From: Albugo candida
Taxonomy: Eukaryota; Oomycota; Peronosporomycetes; Albuginales
NCBI GenBank assembly: GCA_040437565.1
Contig: JBDOQK010000079.1
Location: forward strand, 1 to 64,000
Direction of reading: 5' to 3'
Length of the DNA: 64,000 nucleotides
Shown here: in pieces, positions 42,627 through 54,100 of the stretch
Layout of the letters: each line of letters begins with the position of its first letter
Numbering within the stretch: position 1 is the stretch's first letter
Made by a program: the position numbers and the translations under genes
The notes under the pieces: generated by a model
The model's database searches: none
Told to the model about the DNA's origin: nothing
Seen by the model: only the letters and a program-made list of their open reading frames with translations

Positions 42627-43916
42627 ATCGATTGTGCCCGGTCGAAAAGACAAGGAAATTCGAAGCATGTTCACCTGATGAACTAGGAACTTTTAAATCT
42701 TCGTCGACAAGGTGCTGAACTGCAAGATTTCTTTTTGATGGATGACTGGAGCTACAGCGTATTCAATTCTTTTAGCTTTTCGCATCCGTTGCGTCGACAA
42801 TCATTCCTGCAAATTGAACAACTGCTTCGACGGAATTCTTACAACTTACTCAACCTTCCTTTAGATCATACAAGCCGATTAATATATACACCGTCACACC
42901 ACTTGCGACATAAGAAAATGGTATAATGGATAAATTACATCTACTTGCTGAAAACACGAAATCAAAAGGTGGCATCAGGAATCAGATGGATTGGAGAATA
43001 ACGATGTCATATTTGAATTTTCTCAAAATGCCGTCAGTACTACATGAAACAACAAATGTCTTTCCACTGACCAAGAATTACATTATGAAGCTGCTACTCA
43101 TAGTCCGATCACGCAAAATGTTTGGTACAATTTTTGCATGGTGGAAGAACCACATCGGACATTTCGAAAATCGTTTGCAACAGTTTTCGAGATTCAAAAT
43201 GTGTTCGAGACTTTCTTCGAGACTATGGCACATAACGAGGTCAACTTTCCTCGACACATATTACAGCGAGGAAGAGCTGAACGCATCGGATATGGCTGAG
43301 GAAAGATTAATGAGTCGAATGTACAGTGAAGTCACTCATATACTATAGCGTATCCACACAACGATTGATCTCATCACTTAGATCCAACCAAATGCAAGTG
43401 GCAGATCCTTTGTGTGGCAGCACCAATAGCTGAGAGAAAGCCTTTTCCCGTCTATTCCACGCTCTCAATTCTCATGTATTGCGTGGAAACCTCCCAAACC
43501 ATCCAAGAGTAATCCCATGTCAGCGGTTTGGTCATCACGGGAGAGATAAGACGCAATGGATACAGAACGTGGTGGAACAATTATGGCCACATCATGGCAT
43601 GTTCGGAAACGTGTCTTACTTATTTCGAAGATCGATAGTTTTGTCTGGCCTACCGGATGTTGTCGTTTCGATCTCGTTTCTGTTTTCAAAGAATTATCAG
43701 CCGGACATAATAATGTGCACGTAGCCTTCGTGTGGGGCGATGGAATCCGATCAAAATCTCTTTAAGAGTGCGATGACACGGCACAGTAATGAAGGGAGCA
43801 CGTCTTTGTTGGGATCAGTTTTCTCGTTTTGACCACGTTGGTCGCATATTGCATGTGCAATTATGCCAACATTACGGCCGGCATGGAAAGAATTCAGCAA
43901 ATTATAGGGATTATAG
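42627..43916 (+). mobile_element. LINE copy 2, 5'-truncated and degenerate
   Basis: This stretch aligns in the same orientation with about 3904-5170 of the first LINE. Shared landmarks are gtcgacaa after the thumb region, catattacagcga(gg)aagagct, gggagagat followed by acgcaatgga/acgcactgga, and the zinc-tail DNA ccttcgtgtggggc. Several frames each keep only pieces, for example TFGTIFAWWKNHIGHFENRL in the second copy against GTILVWRTNHIAHFEKRL in the first. It is interrupted on its 3' side by the inverted-repeat element at 43952. Confidence 0.8.
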
Positions 43917-43951
43917 AAAAAATATACCAAGACAATAATAAAATAAAATAA

Positions 43952-44061
43952 GGTCACTGCTATCTGTACCCCCCCCTTTGCTATTTGTACACTTCCCTGA
44001 TTAATAACCAATCAAAAGCCTGCAAAGACTTCCTCGCGTCGCGAAACTTTTTGGACGCGTA
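43952..44061 (+). repeat. Terminal inverted repeat, left, element A
   Basis: Complementary to 45114-45222 with scattered mismatches. The inner part (cctcgcgtcgcgaaac) contains the short palindrome tcgcga. Confidence 0.75.
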
Positions 44062-45113
44062 GTTTCCTCCTCTTACGAATCTTTTGTAACAAATTCGTCA
44101 GTTAAGTGCTGGTGTTGCGCCTTCTCACACACTTTTGACAATGACCGCAAATTGTACACGACACTTATCACTTGAAGGATACAACACTCCTACTCTTTCT
44201 AATTATTGTCATTCGAGTGCATAATAACTCGAGCAATCTTCAATGCGGGATAGGAGAGACACCTCGATAGACCGTCTTGTGTCTTTTCACATACTCTTGA
44301 AGCTTTTCAAGCCATCCAGAATTGCTGAATGTTTTTATCTCTCATGAAAGCTTTTTCCTCAAAGCATCACACACTATGCTTACACTCGTCTCTGATCAGC
44401 TGACATCTTAACTAAGATTATGTTCTTACACAGCCACAATCTGAAGTGATTGATCAGTATGTCTGCTTCGAGGAGTCCGAGACAAATGTTCTTTCACGGC
44501 TAGGCTGAAGTCTTTATGATTATAAAAAGACTTTGCCGTGGAACATGTCTCCTAGTTGCTGGATTCGGTACATGCACCTGTTGTATATAGGTTAATTTCA
44601 TTCTTTTAAGTGTATACGAGTCATTCAGACAGATTCTCCCGATTTGTCACTGGAAGAATCATCTTTTGGCAAAAGGTTCAAGCAACGTTTTGTGTCGCCG
44701 TTTTTGTATTTATAATGGTGCCGCTTAAATGAATGAATGATGTTCGGTACTGCACTAGACGACTTGGCTCGCTGTGACATAGGCTCTTTTTGTATATGAA
44801 GCCACCGATACATTCTATTTTAGAATTAGTCGCATTTTTATTTAATTTATGTGTGTTCAAGACTCTCTATAGATGCTACAACACTGCTTTTTAGCAGGAA
44901 GCAATTGATCACTTCTAAGATAAGACAAAAGACCATTTTTGCGACATCAAACCCTTTAGATTCAGCAAAAAAGCTGAATTTGTGCAGCAAAGATCGGAAG
45001 AGAAAGAGTATGACTTCGTCGAAGCGAGTATTGTTTTTCTAAACGCTGCTTTTTTGTTTTTTATTCGTTGATGGTCTCGACTTTGCTACTTAGACAAAGG
45101 TGAAACAATTATT

Positions 45114-45222
45114 TACACGTCCGAACAGTTTCGCGACGCGAGGAGGAAGTTTTCCAGGCTTCTGATTGGTTATTAATCAGGGAGTGTACAAATAGCAAGG
45201 GGGTGTACATATAGCAGTGGTC
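45114..45222 (-). repeat. Terminal inverted repeat, right, element A
   Basis: The inverted partner of 43952-44061. It reads outward from gtttcgcgacgcgaggagg to gcagtggtc. Confidence 0.75.
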
Positions 45223-45421
45223 TAAAAAATATACCAAGACTGTATACTCTATGTACGGATATACACGTGCGAAGATTATGACGAGAAAAAACAGTCTTGG
45301 ATGAAAACGCTCTGATCAAAAATGCCCTATGTAGTAAGTATGATAAAGCATACAATTACGCGTCCCTTATCGCACAGGTCCTACGATTATGGCCAAAATG
45401 GTTGCACATTTTACATCTCGT

Positions 45422-46921
45422 TTAACGCTTTTCTATTTTCTTAGTAGCTTGTTGCGATGGAATCCGCTTCTTCTTTGGGTATTTTTTTCGCAAAATAGTT
45501 GGAGTGTTGCTTGCACACACCTCTTGAAAATATATTTTCCACCACGCTTGACATATCTTATCTTCAAATTTCTCAGAATAAGCGGCCGCTAACGTCGATG
45601 TTTTCCTGGAGTCATGGAAATACGTGGCCATAATGGGCATTTACTCGAATGCTGCAATATTAGTAATGCATGAGTGCAAGGCTAGTCAACATCTTCGAAG
45701 TACCCACAAGAGCATCGCGCAGCTTTATCACGAAACTGAGCTGCAAACTTCACCGGAATACTTTCCACCTCTGAGCGGATTTCGACGATGGAGCAACAGG
45801 TCGAGCATTCATCAATTTCACCCCACCTCGCAGCGTCCATTGTTTTATGTGGTACATATGTGGTTATTACTCTCCGGCCTTTCTCTTCGCTGATATTCCA
45901 CCTCACTTGCACACCGCGTAACGTTCAATCACCATTCGCCAGTCGATGACCGGAAGACTCAAATTCCCTCAACATTGCTGCTTACCGCCTTCACGTTGTT
46001 CGATCTCAAAGTGATGTATCTTGGACATGGTGAGTGAGCTGTTGATCAGTTTTTCACGCCCAACTTCCTGAAGCCACACCAGCGCACTGCTGTTCAAATT
46101 GGCGATATTTGCTTTCGCCTTTTTCGTACTTCATCGTTGTTCGTAGACCAGCAAATATCCATGCCAAATGCTTCAAAAACTTGGACTTTTGTTCTTGAAA
46201 TTTTCCATTAAAGCCGGAAGCAGAAATTGTCTGGGACGTCTGGTGCCAATGTGTGCATAGCCTGCATAAGTCTTTTGTCTCTATCCGATATCACGAATGT
46301 AGGAGATGGCTGGAGGGGAGAGAGTAGAAAATTCAAAAACCAGCTTCAGTTATTTTCATTATCCACCAACACGAGCCCAATTCTGATAATGGGATCTCGT
46401 TGTTTCCATTTCGAAAGCACGCAACAAGGAGAATCCCAGATGTCTTCACAAATGTACCGTCACAGATCATCCCACAATCACTGTATGACGTATATGCTTG
46501 AAAATCCCCGGAATATGATAATAATCCGCATGAATTCATTGAATACGATTTTAAGCTTGGCTTCGTGGCCTGGAATGTTTTGTGCAGCCATGCAGGATGG
46601 AATGAGGCTGTATTGCTCAATATCACTTCCGCATACCTCAAGCTTTAACTTTTCTAGTGCGTGAGCGCACTTCATATATGTGCCGGAAATCCCTTCGTTC
46701 TTCAACTTCGTTTTTATCATCACGGGAGTCGCTTTCCTACAGGAGATTATGGCCATATCTCTGACTGCAGGATTTACAGTAATTTGTTTCGCAGTTGTAT
46801 ATCTACGAGACGCCTTTGACGATTCGGATACTTGAAAGAAGTATAAAAAAACTTTGTTGGAGAGCTGAAGGTCTGCGAAAAAGCAAACTACACAACGAGG
46901 AAACTGCCATGCTGTGTGCAC
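45422..46921 (-). pseudogene. Mutator-like (MuDR-type) transposase remnant
   Basis: Minus-strand frames carry pieces of a MuDR-type transposase in order. First an N-terminal block (VRDMAIISCRKATPVMIKTK…), then the linker that precedes the catalytic core (DIEQYSLIPSCMAAQNIPGH, 46600s), then the first DDE block CDGTFVKTSGILLVACF followed by NGNNEIPL (46500-46380), and finally a SWIM zinc-finger beginning ARCSCGYFED (45700). The catalytic Asp of the first block is present. Frames change at least three times. It lies between the two inverted-repeat elements and is a different transposase type from that inside element B. Confidence 0.6.
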
Positions 46922-47149
46922 ACTGCTTCATAACACCGTTTGTCACTTTACACCACACGAAAAAAGCGGGACGGTTACATTTTCGGTTTTACTCAATTAC
47001 TGGTTTAATGATATTTTTCATTGGCATAAATCATGTTCTCGAAGGAGCTGCTGCTAGTTTGCTGTTCCTCGTCGTCGCTTTTAATCGCTGGTATTGAAAT
47101 TTGCAATGTGTATATTCGTACGTATAGTGTACAGCCTTGATATATTTTT

Positions 47150-47262
47150 GGCCACTGCCAAATGAACACACACACACCTTTGCTGTTTGTACACCCCCAC
47201 CCTGATTAATAGCCAATCGAAAGCCTGGAAAACTTCCTCGCGTCGTGATACTGTTCGAACTT
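47150..47262 (+). repeat. Terminal inverted repeat, left, element B
   Basis: Inverted partner of 49790-49902. Includes a short ac-rich tract (acacacacac) not present on the right side. Confidence 0.7.
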
Positions 47263-47669
47263 GTAGATAACTGTTTCACCTCTGTTTTCAACTACGTGCT
47301 ATGCCACTGGTGGTGAAAGTGGAACATGTTGAAGAAATGATGACGAAGCCAAATGGAAATACGTCGACTACATAACATTGTTGTATTGTAGCGAGGCGTC
47401 TCGTAGCTAGCTGAGGAAAAAATCAATATATCACTTGTTCTTTTGGAAACACAAGACCGTGTTCTAGTTCGCTTCCCCTGTGTCATGTCTGTCGTAACAG
47501 CACCAGGATTTAACAACTGGAAGCACCCCCTTCTATGTAGAACATTTTATTTTTCATTGTTTGCAACATAGGACATGTATAAATTCAACTATACACAAGA
47601 TGCACTAGACAAGGATTGAAGACATGTCCGTCTATCATGCCCTACTCTCTTGCACTGACTACATTTCCG

Positions 47670-49771
47670 CTAGGGTTGAGGTTGACTTTTAGCATGCTCA
47701 AACAAAGACGGATCTCGCCTAGTGGAAGATCCAGCTCCTACCGGGCGGCCACGAGTACGTACAATAGCTGGTTCTTGGACCAGTAATGTTTTGGAATTGT
47801 CCAGTGAACCCAGAGCAGCAGTCAAAAAGATCTGCTGGTGTGGATTCATTGCCTGTTGGCGCCTTCCCAACCGTGTGATCATCTCAGAAAAATCAGATAC
47901 CTCGTGCTGAGATTCCACTGGACGAGGCCGCTGCAACCACCAGTTTTGTTAAAGTGAGACATTTCTAACTGAGAATTGTTCCTTAAAATTGTGCGTAAAT
48001 CATGCTTGCAAGGAAGGCCTATTGTTTTCACAAAAGTTCTGGTGCAAGGCGATGAATCTTCCGGAGAAATTGAGATCTCATACTGCTGGTGGCCCTGAAC
48101 GAAGAGGCCAGCAAACAAGCTGAAGTCCATCAGTGGTCATTGCATCCTCAAAAATAAAATGATCGATAATCTACTTTCTTCAAAGAGTACTTGGACACCT
48201 TCCGCACAGCGTTTTCTCAAAATGGTGATAAGCAATCGCATGGGGTTCGCATACTTTCTAAGGCAATGCATCTGCTAACTTCTCTGCGTTGCGCCTGCCC
48301 AGATAAAACCATTTTCCCGTAAACTTCATGAATATCGGATGTGGCACAGTGATCCGTTGTTTTAAGTAGCTGTGACTTCTTTCATCCCTAGATGTGACAT
48401 TGTGATCAAAATGGACGTTGCATCTTGTCCACGCCACAACAAAACGTTCCCGGTGTGGTAGCCAAGTAGATTGCACATCTCGCAAAACGGCTACACGCTT
48501 TTTTCTATCGTTATCCAAGCCAATGCATAATCTTCTTCTGTTTTTGCTGAGCTTAACTGTGTCCACTTCTGGAAAACTCATCGTATTCCTCAATTGTACT
48601 GAAATTAGCTTTTGTCTTCGCCAGAATGTTTTTTTTATATGCCATAGGCATATTTATTGATCCAGCTTGGGGGAGAATGCGGCGCACAGCTGTCATCAAC
48701 GAGAGTTCACGATCTAGTATAAAGTAGTGTGCTGCAAACGGAAGAAAAGTATCAATACCTAATTGGCTGGATGCTAAAATTAAAAGAAAAGAGACTTACA
48801 GAAGTGAAGAGTGACTTAAACACATGCCTGAATTCCACTAAGCACGTGCATAATCATTTTCGCACTCTTTTGATAGAAAGCAAAAGGATAAGTAAAATCG
48901 TCTGATTTGTGAGAGTAACGCCAACAATGTGCAATAACGGCATTTTATATCTAATTGAGTAATATTGACTAAAACATCTAATTTGAAATTGAATGCGGCA
49001 CAATGCACAATTACCTGTTGGTCTTGTAAGTTGAATTCATCACAAAGATTGAATTAGATGTGAATTCTTTCGCCACAGATATACCAGCTTTGAGTGCAAT
49101 AAACAAGGGACGTAAACGTCCGGCGTAGTCACAGCTTGCCCTGTGATGAAAATTCTATTCATCCAAAAGGTCCAAAAGAGCTTCAATTGGGCGACGGCCG
49201 TCCAAAGCATTGGTACGCACCTAAGTGAAAGATAGTTGGCACAGTGTTCACTGTCCAACATATTCGTTGTCGCTGACAATTGTGGTGTACCAACTTTTCT
49301 TTTACATTATACATGTCCTTCCCAATCGTTTGGTCTGCTTGTCGCAGACTAGCCAGTATCACTCTTGGTGTTGCTCCTGCCCGTGACATGTCAGCTGTTG
49401 ATTGCTGCTGTTCAGCACTTTACATTCGGTGAATTGGGTACGCGGATAGGTCATCCGCTGTACCGTGACCTTGATGGATGTCCAAGTCTCACTATGGTTG
49501 CCTTCCATGGGCAACCTGTACGCATGGAGGATGTTTTTCGCAGGCCTTGACCGTTCCTCTTGTACGGCCCCCCTTGTGCGCACTTGAGCAGACTTTTCTT
49601 ATCTCTGTTCCTGTTTTTTTGGAGCGCGAACGCCATGGCATAGCCCTGACTTTTAGCAAACTTCTGCACAGAAACTTCGACAATTTCCAAGGAGGCATAC
49701 TGCGCTGAAGATGGTGCTTCGATTGGCATAGCGGGGAGTTGAATACAGAGGTAAGAACAAAGCTGAAACAC
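47670..49771 (-). pseudogene. FAR1/MULE transposase of element B, degenerate
   Basis: Minus-strand blocks in order: a FAR1-like DNA-binding region at 49771-49451 (VQKFAKSQGYAMAF, KCAQGGPYKRN, RTGCPWKATIV); SRAGATPRVILASLRQAD and DMYNVKEKL at 49389-49280; the first catalytic block near 49030 reading FVMNSTYKTN; WLPHRERFVVAWTR and TSRDERSHSYLK at 48470-48330; a SWIM finger CTRTFVKTIGLPCKHDL near 48030; and a terminal RTRGRPVGAGSSTRRDPSLFE at 47770-47700. Family members read D-C/S-TYKTN in the first block; here the catalytic Asp is Asn, and the frame breaks several times. Confidence 0.75.
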
Positions 49772-49789
49772 AGGTGAAAGCAGAGATGA

Positions 49790-49902
49790 AAACTACGCGT
49801 CAGAACAGTTTCGCGACGCGGGAGGTATTCCAGGCTGTTGATTGGCTATTAATCAGGATGGGGTGTACAAATAGCAAAGGGGGTGTTTATTTAGTAGTGG
49901 CC
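49790..49902 (-). repeat. Terminal inverted repeat, right, element B
   Basis: Inverted partner of 47150-47262; the inner part is cagtttcgcgacgcgggagg. Confidence 0.7.
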
Positions 49903-49981
49903 TATTTTTTTCAGAATCCCTAATTTACACTCACATCACATGATTGATAATCACCAATAGAAATTGGATATCCTGGTCCAT

Positions 49982-50621
49982 TTATTGCCTTTTCACAGAT
50001 GAAGGGACCCCCAGACACATAGTACGTATTACCCTTCCGATGTGGGCGCTGAAGGCCTCACACCGTAAATCGACTCCCGTTGACGTGCTCGGTATATCGT
50101 GCTGAAAAGTGAAGATCCTGCCGGTAGCAGCATCCCTCAATACCGTAAACATCGCCCATCTTCTCGTCAACACAATCGAGATATAATCAGCTACCAATCA
50201 AAAATTAATGTTCTTGGGTATCAAAGGGAGGTTTGTGACCATTTCATAATCTATATCTGCTCAGCTTGCGATAGAGCATGCTCAACACAGATCCAACTGC
50301 GCTCAGTGTTTACGCAATGACTGCGATAGCAGTGGGTGCGAAGTGTTGGAGAGTGCAACGGATTGCGTGGATAAAATATGTACTTATGTATAGATCAGCC
50401 CCGAAGAGAAAATCTCTACTCTTTTGAAAGCATAATTTCTCTTTCAAGAATTTCTCCTTCACTCTCGTCATCGACGAAGTAGATAGATGACAAGCTCTTT
50501 TATTAGCCGAGCGATCATGCTTACCATCGATCAAGTGCACGGCTATTCCTACTTGAAAGTCGACGTCAAATGAGATTCTGTCGAGGGCTAGATTGGAAAT
50601 TCGTAGGTGAGATGTCTGCAA
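49982..50621 (-). other. Unidentified coding-like fragments
   Basis: Minus-strand frames at 50621-50310 (SHLRISNLALDRISFDVDFQ) and 50197-49982 (FTVLRDAATGRIFTFQHDIP) look coding-like and are separated by possible GT..AG boundaries (gtaagcatgatcg… at about 50515). No consistent spliced frame was obtained and no domain is recognised. It could be a decayed gene. Confidence 0.25.
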
Positions 50622-51189
50622 ATTTTTAAAACTGACATGTCAGCAACGGCATATAGTTACATGTACCATCAACGTGTCTATTTCTAAGTCGCAAGTTGAT
50701 AGAAGTAAGGTTGGAACCTAGAGTGGTGCTATTCTTACCGCGAAGTGCATATGAGTGATATGTTATAACAAACATGCCGTCACTCTTAGCGAATGGTTCG
50801 CGGTGCGTTCGGTACAGAGGTTTTCCTCGTTTCGCTACACAAGATTCGATGGAATGGTGGACGAATTTTTTCTCCTGGATCTCTAAGTTGTGAGATCATT
50901 GTTCATTGATTATCAGCAAATTTCCTGAGTACGAATCTTCCCATTGTTTCTATCTTTATACCTCCATAAAATAATAGACGATGGTGGTGCTTTTCATCGC
51001 ACCATATCTTTTTATGTACTCCGAAATGCTGCATGACATCATTGATTATATTTATCAGCTTTGAAAATCCGAACCAATATAAAACCACACACTAAAACTC
51101 ACAAGCAGCTTGTAAGAACAATTCCGATCTAGAATCTCTTCAAGTACTCGGATCGTTAATTGACTACAGACTTTTGATACGACAACCAA

Positions 51190-54100
51190 ATGGACGCAAT
51201 TAGTGTTCTCATTCAGCAACAACATTTCATCAGCTACCAAAATTTATATTATTTCAAGCTGACGAATCAAATTTCCCAAAACTTAATAATCTCAATTTTG
51301 CTCGTCCATGTCGTCCTTATCAGCGCTTCTATTGTACGGAGATATCGACATTCCCCATCCCGGCGATACAGTGCTCATGAAGTCAAACACACACCGATAT
51401 TCAACCGACTTGTTCTTCTTTACGCGATTGTCCGCAGCTGCACAATGCTGATCGCACTCATTGTTTCTCCTGACAGCCGAACGGATTGGCTGCAATTCAT
51501 TTTCCACCAGACCGCAGAATGTCTCTTTTTTTCCATTTCAATGTTTCAAGTTTTATTTTGGATCGATATCGTAAACTCGAAAGTATCACTTCGATCTCGC
51601 TTGATTTGGAGGCTCTATTTAATTGCCAATGGGATTGTTTACGCACTGTTTGTTGGAAATGCAAGTTTAGAGCTCGTCGATATGACTCTTAACGTGCACA
51701 CTCGATGGAAAGTGTGGCTTCAAGGTGTATCTATGTTCATGATGACCATCAGCTCCATATTCACGAGCGTAGGCTTAATGTATTCGATGGTGAAGCTGCA
51801 CAAGCGAGTTCGACGTGTTATGAAACAACGATACAAAGCTGTTGTTGAAAAATTTTCCGACATTCAGATGTGGAACGGAAGTCGAGAAGAAGCTCAAAGT
51901 CGGTTTCATGGACGGGTACAGAAAAAGCTGTTTAAAGCACTTATTGTCGTGGAAATCGTATTGGGAATTGTGGCGATGATGTTTCTACTTCGAGCTTTTG
52001 TATATGGGACGTGTATGATCGGAACGTATGCTATCGCCAGCAATAGTCTCGGAACGTTCATGTTTGTAGCTGTAATACTCTGTGAAGCTCTTCCTGTTGG
52101 ATTGTTTTTTATGCTTATGTGGAAGGTGGAACCAAGCTCAATGCTGCCTTCTGTGGGTCAGCGTAGACCAAGCCGGAGAATGTCTCGAGTAACACGTCTA
52201 CCAGCAATGCTCGGCAATGAGTTTTATCCGGCTTGGGGTACACACGAGCAGGATGAAGTAACACCGTTGCTGTCGAATGTGGTCACTGGGTACTCTCCGT
52301 CGTATTTGCGTCGTGAAGAGGGCGGTCAAAGTTTAGTCACAACACCATCGACATGTCAGATAGGTTGTCAGGTCCCCGACACAATATTGAAAATAAATGC
52401 AGAATCCTTACACGAACACACATTGCCACATTGGGCAGGCATCCCCGCTTCCATGGATATTTATTCTTCAGCTTCGACACCGTGTGATTCAACCCGGAAC
52501 GGATACTTCACGGATGAAGAATCTCAGATGACTTTTAATCAAAAAAGTATTCGCTCAAGCTCACTCTCGTTGAAGTTGGGTGATCGCGTGCTGGAGAAAA
52601 CTCGAGTAAATTTATTCACTCTTGTGGAACACATGAAAGGAGCAGCAGCACCGACCTCTATACAATCTAATTCTGAAGGGAATCAATCGAATATGATTGC
52701 ATCAAAATCAAACGACAACTTGAGTCGGGGGTACTGCTCAACGCATTCCATGCAAATGTACAATCCAAGCAAACCGAATCATGTTTGGTTATCCTTCCAA
52801 TGTTTCAACCTCAAGGTACCTTTCAGGACTCCTGCTTGTAGCACGGTTCTTGTACTTGATGCTATCAATGTCAATGATCAGCAAGTGCTGGAGATTGGAC
52901 GCACAGAAATATCAAAAATGAAAGCCTGCACCAACGAAGCTGCAAGTATATTTTTTCATGTCATGATCTCGGTCAATGTGGACGAGGTTGAAATACTGCG
53001 AGCTTCTTTGTACGATGTGCGGAACATGCGAAATCCGAATGACCTCGATACTCAATGGCTTATCGGCCAAACTGTCATTTCAGCTGTACCTTATCGTAGA
53101 TTGGACCGAACGAACAGGAAATGGGGCCATGCGACAATGCATGAGTTGTACAACTCGTTCCCTCAAGTTGGACGCGTAGGTGATCTGATAGTCCGTTCTG
53201 AAGCCGACGTTCAATGCGCTTCTACAAAATCTACTGGGAATACGACACTCCCGCAGCGAATAACTCGAGCATTTGTATACCATCAAATCGATTTACTTCA
53301 GGCTCACAACTCTCAAGCGAATTTTCTCAGCTTCGATGGTTTGGAAACAGGTAGCAAACGCTTTGGATTACATAATCGATCAGAAACAAGGAAGATTCTG
53401 ATCGAGGAAGAACTTGTTGAGAGTGTTTACACGTGGGAAATTCCCTACCAGTTGCTACAACTTGTGCTCTCAGATCTGCTCTACAAGCTCAAGGTCCATG
53501 AAGAAGAAACGTTATCCGCCAAATATAAAGTCAAATCGACTTTCAGTGAGGAGAGAAGTGGAGCTTCACTATTCACAAATACGTACTCTCATCCACTCAA
53601 TGTTTTGGCTAGCAACCCAAGTCAAAGTACGGTCATGCAACACATGGATCCGAACATCATCCCCAAGGTTGATGGTGAAATCAGCATGCTTTCAGAGATG
53701 ATCTATCACATTCAAGACGACGCCATGGAGCGAAAAGAACGAAAATGGCGTTTTGATTTACTTGACAAGATGAAAGCTCACATCACAATGGCGGAGAAGG
53801 CGATACTTCTTTACAGTACGACAGAGTATGATGGTTTGACATTTAAACCAAGCACAAAGAAAGCGGATCCATGCCTTAGCTTTTTGGCATTGAATTTACA
53901 TCAACAATTGCTCACAATAGGATCAGCTATGCCGACATCAAGAAGTGATGTGGAATTACCGGGTGCCATCTCATCTTTGGGTGGACTTGAGTATAGTCAG
54001 TTAGTTGATTCCTTCAACTCGGAAGCAATTGTGTCACCTTCGAGCAAGATTCTCGGAAGAAGAGATACTCAGCGCCGATTGTGTGACTATTTCGCTGGTG

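Larger units (their letters stand above)
43952..45222. mobile_element. Non-autonomous DNA transposon with terminal inverted repeats (element A)
   Basis: About 1.27 kb bounded by inverted repeats of roughly 110 bp. The left end reads ggtcactgctatctgtaccc…tttgctatttgtacac…ctgattaataaccaat…cctcgcgtcgcgaaac. The right end is its reverse complement. The interior has only short frames. The same ends bound element B (47150-49902), which carries transposase remains, so A is probably a deletion derivative mobilised by B-type transposase. A 17-bp identical direct repeat (aaaaaatataccaagac) occurs at 43917-43933 and 45224-45240, near both outer edges. Confidence 0.7.
47150..49902. mobile_element. Mutator-like transposon with terminal inverted repeats (element B)
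   Basis: About 2.75 kb. The left end (ggccactgccaaatgaacac…ttgctgtttgtacac…ctgattaatagccaat…) is the inverted partner of the right end (…attggctattaatcag…gtgtacaaatagcaaag…tagtggcc). Flanks tatattttt (47141-47149) and tattttttt (49903-49911) differ at one of nine positions and could be a target-site duplication of the 8-10 bp size usual for Mutator-like elements. The interior holds a FAR1-type transposase relic on the minus strand. It shares ends with element A. Confidence 0.8.

Noticed and set aside
47168-47180. AC dinucleotide repeat as a microsatellite feature
   Set aside because: Only about six units; part of the left end of element B.
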